A DNA stretch of 19,995 nt from Dehalococcoides mccartyi (GTDB taxonomy: Bacteria; Chloroflexota; Dehalococcoidia; UBA2979): positions 1 to 19,995 of the forward strand of contig CAMDAY010000011.1 of NCBI GenBank assembly GCA_945888895.1, in the 5' to 3' direction. This document shows, one piece after another, positions 1 through 8,334 of this stretch. The notes beneath the pieces were generated by a model that saw only the letters and a program-made list of their open reading frames with translations, searched no databases and was not told the origin of the DNA. The first letter of the stretch is position 1, and each line of letters begins with the position of its first letter. The position numbers and the translations under genes were made by a program.

Positions 1-38
1 ACAACGGCTGCCGCTCGCGGCGCCGCCCCCGGAACTAG
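1..38 (+). CDS. rpsK: 30S ribosomal protein S11, C-terminal end (partial)
   Basis: Only the last 11 codons are in the window. Read from base 3, they give N-G-C-R-S-R-R-R-P-R-N and then TAG at 36-38. This matches the conserved S11 C-terminus (HNGCR followed by a basic tail), and S11 is normally encoded directly before S4. The stop codon overlaps the AGGAGG ribosome binding site of rpsD, so the two genes are in one operon. The identification rests on a short tail plus gene order. Confidence 0.8.
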   Translation, partial: NGCRSRRRPRN

Positions 39-46
39 GAGGACAG

Positions 47-655
47 ATGGCTCGTTACATCGGTCCGAAGTGTCGAAAGTGCCGCCGTTACGGAGCATCG
101 CTCTGTGGCTCGGCGAAGTGCGCGATCATCCGCCGGCCCAACCCGCCCGGACCGCGCCCGCTGCGCCGCCGCAAGATCTCCGACCGCGGTCAGCAGCTCA
201 TCGAGAAGCAGAAGGTTCGTTTCGCCTACGGCATCATGGAGACGCAGTTCCAGCGCTACTACAAGCGCGCGGCGGCTCGTCCCGGTGTCACCGGTAACAA
301 CCTGATGCAGATCCTCGAGGAGCGCCTGGACAACGTCGTGTTCCGCGCGGGCTTCGGCCGCACGCGGGCACAGGCGCGCCAGCTGGTCAACCACGGCCTC
401 ATTGCCGTGGACGGCAAGAAGCTCTCCATCCCGAGCGCCCGCGTGAAGCTGGGCCAAGAGATCAGCCTGACCGAGCGCGGCGCTCGCAGCGAGTACGGCA
501 AGATCCTCGTCGAGGAAATCCGTAGCCGAGACGTGCCGGGCTGGCTGGAGATCGACCGCGCGGCGCTGAAGGCGCGCGTGGCCACGGTTCCCGGTCCTGG
601 CGACTGGGACTCGATTTTCAACCCGAACGCCGTCGTCGAGTACTACTCGCGATAG
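47..655 (+). CDS. rpsD: 30S ribosomal protein S4
   Basis: S4 is a primary 16S rRNA-binding protein of the small subunit. It nucleates assembly of the 30S body and, in many bacteria, also represses its own operon. The 202-residue product has the full family length. An N-terminal zinc-type cysteine set (C9, C12, C20, C25) marks it as the C+ form of S4. The S4 RNA-binding domain follows at about residues 92-155 (LEERLDNVVFRAGFGRTRAQ...). The ATG start has a perfect AGGAGG at 37-42 that overlaps the rpsK stop. The gene sits in the classic rpsK-rpsD-rpoA-rplQ order. Nothing is unusual except that the zinc ligands are intact. Confidence 0.98.
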   Translation: MARYIGPKCRKCRRYGASLCGSAKCAIIRRPNPPGPRPLRRRKISDRGQQLIEKQKVRFAYGIMETQFQRYYKRAAARPGVTGNNLMQILEERLDNVVFRAGFGRTRAQARQLVNHGLIAVDGKKLSIPSARVKLGQEISLTERGARSEYGKILVEEIRSRDVPGWLEIDRAALKARVATVPGPGDWDSIFNPNAVVEYYSR

Positions 656-717
656 CGATCGCTTCCGAACACGCTCGTCGATCCCCGCAGTGGGATCACC
701 AGACGAGGGGGGTGACT

Positions 718-1791
718 TTGGCCGACCTAATGATGCCCGAGATTCGCGTCGAAGCCGAGGAGGCGGGGTACGTCCACCTCGTCGCGGAGCCGCTCGAGCC
801 CGGCTTCGGCACCACGCTGGGCAACGCGCTGCGCCGCGTCCTGCTGTCCTCGCTTCCGGGCGCAGCGATCACGTCCGTCCGCATCGAGGGCGTCGAACAC
901 GAGTTCTCGACCGTCCCCGGGATGAAGGAGGACGTGACCGAATTCCTCCTGAACCTCAAGGAAGTGCGCCTCCGCGCCTTCGCCGACCGCCCCGCGCGCC
1001 TCTTCCTTGAGGTATCGGGCGACGGTGAGATCACGGCCGGCCAGATCCAGGCGACCTCCGACTACGAGATCGTGAACCCGGATCAGCACCTCGCCACGCT
1101 GGACGGCAAGGACGCCTCGCTCATCGTCGACCTCAACGTCGAGACGGGCCGCGGCTACCTGCCGGCGACCGTGTCCGAAGGCCTGCCGATCGGCGTGATC
1201 CCCGTGGACGCGCTGTTCACCCCGGTGCGCCGCGTGAACTACCGCGTGTCCAACACGCGCGTCGGCCAGGCGACCAACTATGACCGCCTCGACCTCGAGG
1301 TATGGACGGACGGCACCGTCGACGGTCAGACCGCTGTCTCGATGGCTGCCGAGCTCGTCCGCGGGCAGATGTACCCGTTCCAGCTCCTCGGTCGCCCCGA
1401 GGCTGCGGAGGAGCCGGTGCGCGCCGCCGAGGTTGCGCCGTTCGAGGGCTACGACATGCCCATCGAGCAGCTCGACCTCTCCGTCCGCGCGTACAACTGC
1501 CTGAAGCGCTCCGGTCTCATGACCGTGGGCGCCGTCCTGGAGAGGTCCGAGGAAGAGCTCCTCGCCCTCCGCAACTTCGGCGAGAAGTCTTACTTCGAGC
1601 TGAAGGAGAAGCTGGTGACCAGCGGGTTCCCCGCGCCGCGCGTCGAGTCGCGTCGCGCTGCGGGTGAGCCGGACGTGGCGCCGAGCGCCGCTGCCCCCGC
1701 CGTGGCCCCGATGCGCGAAGACCCTGAGGTGGGCGCCCTGGGCGCTGCCCTCATGGAAGCGTTGAAGGAAGCCGGCCGGGACAAGGAATAG
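718..1791 (+). CDS. rpoA: DNA-directed RNA polymerase subunit alpha
   Basis: This is the alpha subunit, whose dimer scaffolds assembly of the core RNA polymerase. The N-terminal domain is recognised from EPGFGTTLGNALRRVLLSS and the stretch PGMKEDVTEFLLNLKEV. The C-terminal domain that contacts UP elements and activators is recognised from VRAYNCLKRSGLMTVGAVL and LRNFGEKSYFELKEKL. A tail of about 50 residues rich in Ala and Pro follows. Start choice: GTG at 712 overlaps the G-rich Shine-Dalgarno stretch (GAGGGGGG, 705-712), so TTG at 718, 5 nt after it, fits better and gives 357 residues. ATG at 730 is the other possibility. Confidence 0.97.
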   Translation: MADLMMPEIRVEAEEAGYVHLVAEPLEPGFGTTLGNALRRVLLSSLPGAAITSVRIEGVEHEFSTVPGMKEDVTEFLLNLKEVRLRAFADRPARLFLEVSGDGEITAGQIQATSDYEIVNPDQHLATLDGKDASLIVDLNVETGRGYLPATVSEGLPIGVIPVDALFTPVRRVNYRVSNTRVGQATNYDRLDLEVWTDGTVDGQTAVSMAAELVRGQMYPFQLLGRPEAAEEPVRAAEVAPFEGYDMPIEQLDLSVRAYNCLKRSGLMTVGAVLERSEEELLALRNFGEKSYFELKEKLVTSGFPAPRVESRRAAGEPDVAPSAAAPAVAPMREDPEVGALGAALMEALKEAGRDKE

Positions 1792-1800
1792 GGAAGACCC

Positions 1801-2151
1801 ATGCGACACGCACGAGCCGGCCGCCGCTTCGATATGCCGACGTCCCAGCGTCTGCACATGTTCCGCACGATCACCCAGCAGGTGATCCGCGGTGGTGGCG
1901 TCATGACGACCGAGGCCCGCGCCAAGGAATGCCAGCCGTTGGTGGACAAGTTGATCACGCTGGGCAAGGCGAACACGGTGCACGCGCGCCGCATGGCCTT
2001 CACCACACTGAACGACCTGAAGCTGGTGAAGCACCTGTTCGACGAGGTCGCGCCGAAATACGCGGAGCGCCCCGGCGGCTACACGCGCGTGATCAAGCTC
2101 GGCCAGCGCAAGGGCGACGCGGCGTGGGTCGCGCGCCTCGAGCTCATCTAG
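1801..2151 (+). CDS. rplQ: 50S ribosomal protein L17
   Basis: L17 is a large-subunit protein near the exit of the peptide tunnel. The product is 116 residues, the normal bacterial length. It begins with the diagnostic MRHARAGRRFDM (family consensus MRH...R.LGR) and contains the conserved TTEARAKE and GGYTR segments. It starts 9 nt after the rpoA stop, with GGGAAG upstream as the ribosome binding site, so it is translated from the same transcript as rpoA. Its place between rpoA and truA is standard for several high-GC phyla. Confidence 0.97.
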   Translation: MRHARAGRRFDMPTSQRLHMFRTITQQVIRGGGVMTTEARAKECQPLVDKLITLGKANTVHARRMAFTTLNDLKLVKHLFDEVAPKYAERPGGYTRVIKLGQRKGDAAWVARLELI

Positions 2152-2163
2152 GCGGCATCGAGG

Positions 2164-2958
2164 ATGAACGAGGGGCAGCGGCGGATCGCCCTGCTCCTTG
2201 AGTATGACGGCACGGCGTTCGCGGGCAGCCAGTGGCAGCCCAATGCGCGCACCGTGCAGGCGGTGTTGGAAGACGCACTGTCGGAGTTCACCGGTGAGCG
2301 GTCTGATACGGGGAACCGTATCGCGTTCGCCGGGCGCACGGACTCCGGCGTGCACGCATCGGGCCAGGTGGCGGGGCTGTGCACGGCGACTCAGCACAGC
2401 CCCGCCACCTGCCGCGATGCACTGAACCACTTCCTCCCGGAGGACGTGGTGGTGCGGGCGGCGGCAGAGGTCGCGGCATCGTTCGACCCTCGGCGTGATG
2501 CCGTGGCGAGGCGGTACCGCTACCGGGTGGAGGATGGCCGGGAACGGTCGCCGCTCACGCGGGGGCAGGTCTGGCGGGTGGAGCGTCCACTGGACGTGGC
2601 CGCCATGGCGGAGGCGATCGCGCTGCTGCCGAGGACGGATTGGGACTGGGCCGCGTTCGGCGGGCCAGTGCCGGATGGGTATCCGACGGTGCGACGATTG
2701 CTGGACGCTCGCGTCGAGCGATGCGGATCGCACACGCTATCGGTGGAGGTGGAGGCCACGGGCTTCCTCCCACACCAGGTACGGCGGATGATCGGGGCGC
2801 TGGAGCGCGTGGGATCGGGACGGCTCGATCCTTCCGGGTTCGCGGCGCTGGTGGATGGGGCCCCGGCGAGTGCCGGACCAGCCGCACCACCTCAAGGACT
2901 GACACTGGTCGAGGTGCGGTATCCGCCCTCGACGCTCGAGTGGGGAATGACGATATGA
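2164..2958 (+). CDS. truA: tRNA pseudouridine synthase A (positions 38-40)
   Basis: TruA isomerises uridines 38, 39 and 40 in the anticodon stem-loop of many tRNAs to pseudouridine. The 264-residue protein opens with the family pattern IALLLEYDGTAFAGSQWQP. It carries the catalytic-Asp motif AGRTDSGVHASGQV (Asp60), and the second half of the fold includes FLPHQVRRMIGAL. The gene begins 12 nt after rplQ, and its stop overlaps the rplM start in an ATGA (2955-2958), so it is translationally coupled to rplM. Insertion of truA between rplQ and rplM is a common arrangement and presumably ties tRNA modification to ribosome supply. Confidence 0.95.
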   Translation: MNEGQRRIALLLEYDGTAFAGSQWQPNARTVQAVLEDALSEFTGERSDTGNRIAFAGRTDSGVHASGQVAGLCTATQHSPATCRDALNHFLPEDVVVRAAAEVAASFDPRRDAVARRYRYRVEDGRERSPLTRGQVWRVERPLDVAAMAEAIALLPRTDWDWAAFGGPVPDGYPTVRRLLDARVERCGSHTLSVEVEATGFLPHQVRRMIGALERVGSGRLDPSGFAALVDGAPASAGPAAPPQGLTLVEVRYPPSTLEWGMTI

Positions 2959-3440
2959 CGACGAAGACCTTCCGCCTCAGTGGGAACAGCATGGACCGGA
3001 AGTGGCACGTCATCGACGCTGCCGGCCGTCCGCTGGGCCGCATTGCGAGCGAGGTGGCCCAGGTGCTCCTCGGCAAGCACAAGCCGACGTACGAGCCGCA
3101 CCTCGCGATGGGCGACTACGTCGTCATCATCAACGCGAGCAAGGTGGAGCTGACCGGCGAGAAGACTCGCCAGAAGGTCTACTACCGCCACTCCGGGTAT
3201 CCGGGTGGGCTCAAGGAGCGCTCGTACATCGAGCAGATGGACCGCGACGCGGGTCGCGTGCTGGAGAAGGCGGTCAAGGGCATGCTCCCGCACAACGTGC
3301 GCGGCCGTGAACTCTTCCGTCACATGAAGGTGTACGCAGGTGCCGAGCACCCGCACGAGGCGCAGTTGCGCGCCGGCACGGGCGACCGCGCCCGCAAGAC
3401 CGCGGCGAAGGCTGCCGCGCAGAACGACGTTGGGGAGTAA
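2955..3440 (+). CDS. rplM: 50S ribosomal protein L13
   Basis: L13 is an early-assembly 23S rRNA-binding protein. Recognisable elements are RKWHVIDAAGRPLGRIASEV, GKHKPTYEPHLAMGDYVVIIN and MLPHNVRGRELFRHMKVYAG. The start is the ATG at 2955, which overlaps the truA stop (ATGA) and has GGGGA about 8 nt upstream. An upstream extension of the same frame lies inside truA and is not real. The product is 161 residues, slightly longer than the usual 142-150 because of a charged Ala/Lys-rich tail. It is followed after 3 nt by rpsI, its usual partner. Confidence 0.97.
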   Translation: MTTKTFRLSGNSMDRKWHVIDAAGRPLGRIASEVAQVLLGKHKPTYEPHLAMGDYVVIINASKVELTGEKTRQKVYYRHSGYPGGLKERSYIEQMDRDAGRVLEKAVKGMLPHNVRGRELFRHMKVYAGAEHPHEAQLRAGTGDRARKTAAKAAAQNDVGE

Positions 3441-3443
3441 CCG

Positions 3444-3839
3444 ATGACCACCGAGCACTACCACTACGGCCTGGGCCGACGTAAGAGCGCGACCGCGCGC
3501 GTGCGCCTGTACCCCGGCAACGGCAACGTGATCATCAACGGCAAGCCCGTCGAGGCCGTCATCACGCGCGGTTCCTCGCGGCAGGAGATGGTGCGGCCGC
3601 TGGCCGTGACCGAGACCCTGAACGCGTTCAACGTGCAGGTGAAGGTCGAAGGCGGCGGCATCGAGGGCTGGGCCGGGGCAATCCGCCACGGCATCGCTCG
3701 TGCGCTCGTCGTCGCCGACGAGGGCAACCGTCGCGTGCTGCGCCAGTTCGGCCTCCTCACGCGCGACCCGCGCGTCAAGGAGCGCAAGAAGCCCGGTCTG
3801 AAGCGCGCCCGCAAGGCCCCTCAGTTCACGAAGCGCTAG
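3444..3839 (+). CDS. rpsI: 30S ribosomal protein S9
   Basis: S9 is a small-subunit protein whose C-terminal tail reaches the P-site tRNA. The 131-residue product shows GLGRRKSATARVRLYPG at the N-terminus, GWAGAIRHGIARAL in the middle, and the invariant basic ending ...RARKAPQFTKR whose last Lys-Arg contacts the tRNA anticodon stem. The GGGGAG ribosome binding site sits at the end of rplM. It is the last gene of the operon, and a strong terminator lies 36 nt after its stop. Confidence 0.98.
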   Translation: MTTEHYHYGLGRRKSATARVRLYPGNGNVIINGKPVEAVITRGSSRQEMVRPLAVTETLNAFNVQVKVEGGGIEGWAGAIRHGIARALVVADEGNRRVLRQFGLLTRDPRVKERKKPGLKRARKAPQFTKR

Positions 3840-3875
3840 TCTTCGCGCCCACCTCTCTCAGCGAGCGCCGAGACG

Positions 3876-3902
3876 AACGGCCCCGCCACTGGCGGGGCCG
3901 TT
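3876..3902 (+). terminator. Rho-independent terminator of the ribosomal operon
   Basis: A perfect 12-bp stem (3876-3887 with 3891-3902; AACGGCCCCGCC) closes a 3-nt loop (ACT) and is followed by a short T-rich run (TTCTGTTGTG). It lies between rpsI and the HAD gene and ends the ribosomal transcript. The HAD gene therefore needs its own promoter or readthrough. Confidence 0.85.
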
Positions 3903-3933
3903 CTGTTGTGCGCGGATGTCCGATGATGGCCGC

Positions 3934-4578
3934 ATGAGCATCTCGATCGTCCTGTTCGACCTCGACGACACGCTGACGGACGTGGCAACCTTCGGGCCGA
4001 GCGTGCTGGTTGCTGCTGCGGCGCGGCATGGCCGCCATCTCTCGATCGAGGAGATACAGGCCTCCCCCGGTGCACGGTACGAACCGCTCGCCGCGCGGCT
4101 GTTGCACCTTGAACCTCCGGAGGCCGCGGCGATCTATGCGACGTACGTCGAGCTGTACCGCCAGATGATGGCGGACGGCCTGCGCGCGCATTGTGGTGCA
4201 TTGGAGCTGTTGCGTGCGCTGGCTGATCGCGAAGTGAAGGTCGGGCTCGTCACCAACAAACTCGAGGCGCTCGCGCGCGAGATTGTGGAGTGTCTCGGAT
4301 GGACGGCGCTGATCGGCGTGATCGTTGGGCATGATTCTAGCCCGTTCCGGAAGCCCGATCCCGCCGTTGTGCGCTATGCGATCGAGATCCTCGGCGGTAC
4401 GTCCGAGACGACGGCATTCGTGGGGGACTCGGTCGACGATATGGCGGCTGCAGCCGGAGCCGAGGTCGCGATGATCGTCGGGATGCTCGTCACCACCCCT
4501 GGCGAACGGCTTGTCGAGGCAGGCGCGATGTGCCTGTGCTCGGATCTCGCCGAGGTGCTGGCGATCGTCAACACGTAA
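3934..4578 (+). CDS. HAD-superfamily phosphatase, phosphoglycolate phosphatase-like
   Basis: Haloacid dehalogenase-type hydrolase, probably acting on a small phosphorylated metabolite. All four HAD motifs are visible. Motif I is FDLDDTLTD (nucleophile Asp9, acid/base Asp11). Motif II is VGLVTNK (Thr). Motif III is FRKPDP (Lys). Motif IV is VGDSVDDM (metal-binding Asp residues). An alpha-helical cap lies between motifs I and II, as in subfamily I enzymes such as Gph. The preferred ATG is 3934 (214 residues); an ATG at 3916 adds six residues. Neither has a good ribosome binding site, so a leaderless start is possible. The substrate cannot be read from sequence. The gene converges on the isomerase gene with 10 nt between stops. 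Confidence 0.85.
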   Translation: MSISIVLFDLDDTLTDVATFGPSVLVAAAARHGRHLSIEEIQASPGARYEPLAARLLHLEPPEAAAIYATYVELYRQMMADGLRAHCGALELLRALADREVKVGLVTNKLEALAREIVECLGWTALIGVIVGHDSSPFRKPDPAVVRYAIEILGGTSETTAFVGDSVDDMAAAAGAEVAMIVGMLVTTPGERLVEAGAMCLCSDLAEVLAIVNT

Positions 4579-4588
4579 TGGAGACGAC

Positions 4589-5686
4589 CTACTCCGTCGC
4601 GGAGCTCCCCATGCGCGTCTTGAACGTGTCGAGGACGGAGACGGGCGTCGGGTCGACGCCGTTGAGGAGCGCGAGGTAGTACGAAGTCCACGAGGCGAGC
4701 GAGGCAGCGCGGACGATCGCCTCGAGCGGGGTGTCGCCGCCGGCATCGACCACGCGCGCGTCCATTCCGTGCTCGCCCATCATGCGGATCGTCTCGTCCA
4801 CACGGCGGCGGTTGCGCGCGTGCACGGCGGGGGCGTCGAGGATGATCGGGATGATCGCGCGCGGGACGCCGTTCGCGCTGCCGAGCGCCTGCAGCGTGTT
4901 GTGGTTGAACTCCGGGAGTGCTGACCAGAACGCCCAGTGCTTCGCGTTCTCACTCACCTCGCTGGCGAAGCGGCGCGCGGCGACATCGAGGAAGTCCGCG
5001 CCGATGATCACGGGGAGCCGGTGTCCCATCATCGTCGCCAGGCGCTTTGCCTCGTTCGGTTCGGTGTCGACGCCGTAGCGATGCACGGCGTCAGACAGCG
5101 CATCGATGGCGCGGTCAACCGCAGCCTGCTCGATGTCGATCGCACCGATGCGAGCGAGCACGCCGAGGATCGTGAACAGTCCGTAGCCCAGCGCCGTGCG
5201 AGGCGGCCCGGGCCACTCGTATGAGATGAGAGGGATGCTCCGCGCGCGCGCGAACTGTTCGAGGCGCCCCCCCGTGGTCAACGCGATGCGCATGCCCGGT
5301 GTGGTCAGCGTGGCCTCAAGCGCCGCGAGGGTTTCCTCCGTGTTGCCTGAGAACGAGGCGGCGATCACCAGGGCGTTCTCGTCGACGTCAGGCACCTCGT
5401 AATGGCGGACCACCTCGATCGGGACGCGGCCGCCGAGGCGCGCGAGCGTCGCGACGATGTCCGCGCCGATCGCAGAGCCGCCGACGCCCAGCAGCAGCAC
5501 GCGTGACGGGGTACGGAAGTCCGGCGGCAGCGGCCACGACTGGGCCAGTCCCCATGCGTCGCGTGCCTGCTGCGGGAGTCCCTCGAGGTAGACGTGGAAG
5601 CCCGACAGATCGTGCTGCTCGATGGCAGCATCAATGTACGCAGGGTCGAGGATCGACGCTCCGTCCGTGTCGGCGGCGTTGGTCAC
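4589..5686 (-). CDS. Bifunctional phosphoglucose/phosphomannose isomerase
   Basis: A SIS-domain sugar isomerase expected to interconvert glucose-6-P, fructose-6-P and mannose-6-P in the cytoplasm. The first SIS domain carries the phosphate-binding loops LLLGVGGSAIGADI and AASFSGNTEETLAALE. The C-terminal half carries ASEVSENAKHWAFWSALPEFNHNTLQALG, with the Glu/His pair typical of the archaeal/bacterial PGI/PMI family (TIGR02128 type). The GTG start at 5686 overlaps the stop of the upstream mutase in a GTGA and has GGAG 7 nt upstream, giving 365 residues. It is the last gene of a three-gene cassette and supplies mannose-6-P to the mutase encoded before it. Confidence 0.93.
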   Translation of the reverse strand: MTNAADTDGASILDPAYIDAAIEQHDLSGFHVYLEGLPQQARDAWGLAQSWPLPPDFRTPSRVLLLGVGGSAIGADIVATLARLGGRVPIEVVRHYEVPDVDENALVIAASFSGNTEETLAALEATLTTPGMRIALTTGGRLEQFARARSIPLISYEWPGPPRTALGYGLFTILGVLARIGAIDIEQAAVDRAIDALSDAVHRYGVDTEPNEAKRLATMMGHRLPVIIGADFLDVAARRFASEVSENAKHWAFWSALPEFNHNTLQALGSANGVPRAIIPIILDAPAVHARNRRRVDETIRMMGEHGMDARVVDAGGDTPLEAIVRAASLASWTSYYLALLNGVDPTPVSVLDTFKTRMGSSATE

Positions 5687-7113
5687 AGCGTGACTCCGGC
5701 GATCTCCTGCCCGGCCGCGAGCGCTTCCTGCACGAGCTGCGGGCTTGGCATCTCGGCGTAGATGCGCAGCAGCGGCTCCGTGCCGGAGAAGCGCATCAGT
5801 AGCCACCAGCCGCCTTCGAGGTGGAACCGGTAGCCGTCCACGTTGTCGCGTGACTCCACGCGCAGGCCGGCGATCGTCGCGGGCGCGCTGGCCTTCACGC
5901 GCTCCTCGATACCGTCCTTCTCTTCCGTGCGGACGGTGATGTCCACGCGGTCGTACTCGTGCGGCCCGACCTTCTCGTACAGGTCGGCGAGCAGCTCGGA
6001 CGGGCGCTTCCCCGTCTTCGCCATGAAGTCGAGGATGCAGAGCGCGGAGAGCAGGCCATCGCGCTCCGGGACATGGCCGCGGAACGCGTACCCGCCGGAC
6101 TCCTCGCCCGCGATGATCGCGTCGGACGCAGTCATCTTCGGGCCGAGGAACTTGAAGCCGACCGGCGTCTCGTGCACCTCGCAGCCGTACAGCTCGCCGA
6201 GGCGGTCGATCATCTTCGTCATGGTGACGGAGCGGACGATCGACCCGCGCTCGCCGCGCACCTCGAGGAAGTAGTAGACGAGCAGCGCGAACGTCTGCAG
6301 CTGGGTGATGAAGCGCCCGTGCTCATCGATCAGGCCGAAGCGGTCGCCATCGCCGTCCGTCGCGAGGCCGACGTCGTAGCCGCCGTCCGCGATCATCCCC
6401 ATCGCCTCGCCGAGGTTCGGCGCGATCGGCTCGGGGGCGCGGATGCCGGGGAACGCGGGGTTCCGCTCGCCGTGGATCTCGACCGCATGCGTCGCGCCGT
6501 CCGCGATCGTGCGACCGATCCAGCCCTGTGCCGCGCCGAACATGGAGTCGATGAGCACGCTGAACCCGGCGTTACGGATGCCCTCGATGTCCACGTACGC
6601 GGAGATCGCCTTGAGGTACGCGTTGCGCGGGTCGATCCTCTCGACGATGCCCGCAGCCTCGGCCTCGCCGAGGGGCGTGTAAGCCACATCGCCACTCGCG
6701 ATGATGCGCGGCAGCGCGCCCTCGATCGTGGCGGTCACCTCGGGCGGTGCGGAGCCGCCGAACCACGGCTTCACCTTGAAGCCGTTCCAGCGTGCGGGAT
6801 TGTGGCTGGCGGTGATCATCACGCCGCCACCGGCCTTCCGCTCGCGGACGGCGAATGAGAGTGCAGGAGTGGGAAGGAACGACGAGGAGAGCGCGACTTT
6901 GATGTCGTTCGCGGCCATCACCTCGGCGACCGCGGCGGCGAACGAGCCGGAGAGGAAGCGCGTGTCGTAGCCGACCACCACGCCGTCTGCTGCGCGTTGG
7001 TCGCGCTTGAGCCACTCTGCGGTCGCCTGCGCGACCAGTCGTACGTTCTCGAACGTGAAGTCGTCCGCGATGAGAGCACGCCACCCGTCCGTGCCAAAGC
7101 GAATGTCCGTCAT
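5683..7113 (-). CDS. Phosphoglucomutase/phosphomannomutase family protein
   Basis: An alpha-D-phosphohexomutase that moves phosphate between C6 and C1 of glucose or mannose. All signature loops are intact over 476 residues: IRFGTDGWRA near the N-terminus; the phosphoserine loop MITASHNP (Ser103); the metal loop DGDGDR (Asp253, 255, 257); the sugar-specificity loop GEESGG (335-340); and the phosphate-binding loop RFSGTEP (440-446). The ATG overlaps the stop of the upstream nucleotidyltransferase (ATGA), and GGAGGTGA lies 4 nt before it. With its neighbours it completes the route hexose-6-P to hexose-1-P to NDP-sugar. Glucose versus mannose preference cannot be decided from sequence. Confidence 0.93.
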   Translation of the reverse strand: MTDIRFGTDGWRALIADDFTFENVRLVAQATAEWLKRDQRAADGVVVGYDTRFLSGSFAAAVAEVMAANDIKVALSSSFLPTPALSFAVRERKAGGGVMITASHNPARWNGFKVKPWFGGSAPPEVTATIEGALPRIIASGDVAYTPLGEAEAAGIVERIDPRNAYLKAISAYVDIEGIRNAGFSVLIDSMFGAAQGWIGRTIADGATHAVEIHGERNPAFPGIRAPEPIAPNLGEAMGMIADGGYDVGLATDGDGDRFGLIDEHGRFITQLQTFALLVYYFLEVRGERGSIVRSVTMTKMIDRLGELYGCEVHETPVGFKFLGPKMTASDAIIAGEESGGYAFRGHVPERDGLLSALCILDFMAKTGKRPSELLADLYEKVGPHEYDRVDITVRTEEKDGIEERVKASAPATIAGLRVESRDNVDGYRFHLEGGWWLLMRFSGTEPLLRIYAEMPSPQLVQEALAAGQEIAGVTL

Positions 7114-8174
7114 CGCGTCACCTCCGCGACGACGTTGGTCGCCGGTTCTATGGCTGCGCCCGTGAGGCGCGCACCCGCTTCGATCGTCGCGTCATGCGCG
7201 ATCACGCAGTCGATGATCTGTGCACCCGCACCGACCACGACGCCGCTCGCGATCGTGGAGCCGCGTACGAGCGCGTCCGCGCCGATCGTCACGTCTTCCC
7301 AGAGCGTGCTGCTGGTCACGGTCGCGCGCTCCGCGATTCGCGACCGTGAGCCGATGATCGCTGGGCCCTCGACGCGTGCGCTCGCTGCGATCGCCACGTC
7401 GTCGCCGCGCAGCACCGCGCCCGCGGGCGACGGCACCGATAGCCACGAGGGGATCGCGCCCCGCACGAGGTCGAGGTTCACGCGCAGCAACGAGGCGGGG
7501 TTGCCGACGTCCGCCCAGTAGCCCGCGTGTCGGAATCCGTACACGGGACGGCCCGCGGCGCAGACGGTCGGGAACAGCTCGTCCTCCACGCGGTTGAAGC
7601 GCGAGGCGTCCATGTCCGCCAAGAGCGATGGCTCGAAGATCCACGCGCCGGAGTTGATGGAGTTCGAGGGGGCTTCCTCGCGCGGGGGCTTCTCGACGAA
7701 GCGGCGGATGCGCCCCGTGTCGTCGAGGTCGGCGACGCCGAAGGAGGACGGGTCTTCGACCTCGAAGAGGGAGATGGACAGCTCGGCCTGTCGGGCGCGG
7801 TGCGCCTCGAGCATGGCGGAGAGGTCGAGGTCGGTGATGATGTCGCCGTTGCAGACGAGGAACGTCTCGTCCCACGCGTCTGAGGTCCCGGCGCCGGCAA
7901 TCAGCGCGATCGCGCCGCCGGAGCCGAGCGGGGTGTCCTCGTAGGCGTACTCGAGGTCCAGGCCGAGTCGCTCGCCGCTCCCGAACGACCGCTGGATCGC
8001 CTCGGCACGCTGGGTCAGGGCGAGGGTGATCTGGTCGAAGCCGTGCGCGCGCAGGTGCAGCAGCAAGTGGTCGAGGAGCGGGCGGTTGAGCAGGGGGACG
8101 AGCGGTTTCGGGGTACGGCGCGTCAGCGGTCGCATCCGCGTCCCCTCGCCCCCGGCCAGCACGATCGCTCGCAT
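7110..8174 (-). CDS. NDP-sugar pyrophosphorylase (mannose-1-P guanylyltransferase-like)
   Basis: A nucleotidyltransferase that joins a sugar-1-phosphate to an NTP. The N-terminal Rossmann-like domain has the pyrophosphorylase signature LAGGEGTRMRPLT followed by PKPLVP, and the metal-binding acid lies in CNGDIITDLD. Residues about 250-354 are a left-handed beta-helix of hexapeptide repeats (DDVAIAASARVEGPAIIG...), as in GDP-mannose and dTDP-glucose pyrophosphorylases. The ATG at 8174 is placed directly before the signature loop (354 residues); longer upstream frame is untranslated leader. It is first in a cassette with a phosphohexomutase and PGI/PMI, all coupled by 4-nt overlaps, so GDP-mannose is the most likely product, though this is inference. 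Confidence 0.88.
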   Translation of the reverse strand: MRAIVLAGGEGTRMRPLTRRTPKPLVPLLNRPLLDHLLLHLRAHGFDQITLALTQRAEAIQRSFGSGERLGLDLEYAYEDTPLGSGGAIALIAGAGTSDAWDETFLVCNGDIITDLDLSAMLEAHRARQAELSISLFEVEDPSSFGVADLDDTGRIRRFVEKPPREEAPSNSINSGAWIFEPSLLADMDASRFNRVEDELFPTVCAAGRPVYGFRHAGYWADVGNPASLLRVNLDLVRGAIPSWLSVPSPAGAVLRGDDVAIAASARVEGPAIIGSRSRIAERATVTSSTLWEDVTIGADALVRGSTIASGVVVGAGAQIIDCVIAHDATIEAGARLTGAAIEPATNVVAEVTR

Positions 8175-8334
8175 TCGTGGATCGTACGCGGGCGAACCCT
8201 GCCCGTCCAAGCGTACGAGCGTGCCAAACGGCATCCTCGGCGATGCAGTTTCACATCGCCTCTGAGGTATCCGAGGGCTAGACTCGCTCGTCTGCCGACC
8301 GGCAGAAGCCGAACCGCATGTGACTGGAGTCCGG

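Noticed and set aside
727..2733. Long minus-strand open frame opposite rpoA, rplQ and truA
   Set aside because: It is the antisense shadow of three well-identified genes in GC-rich DNA; its translation is Arg/His/Leu-rich with no domain.
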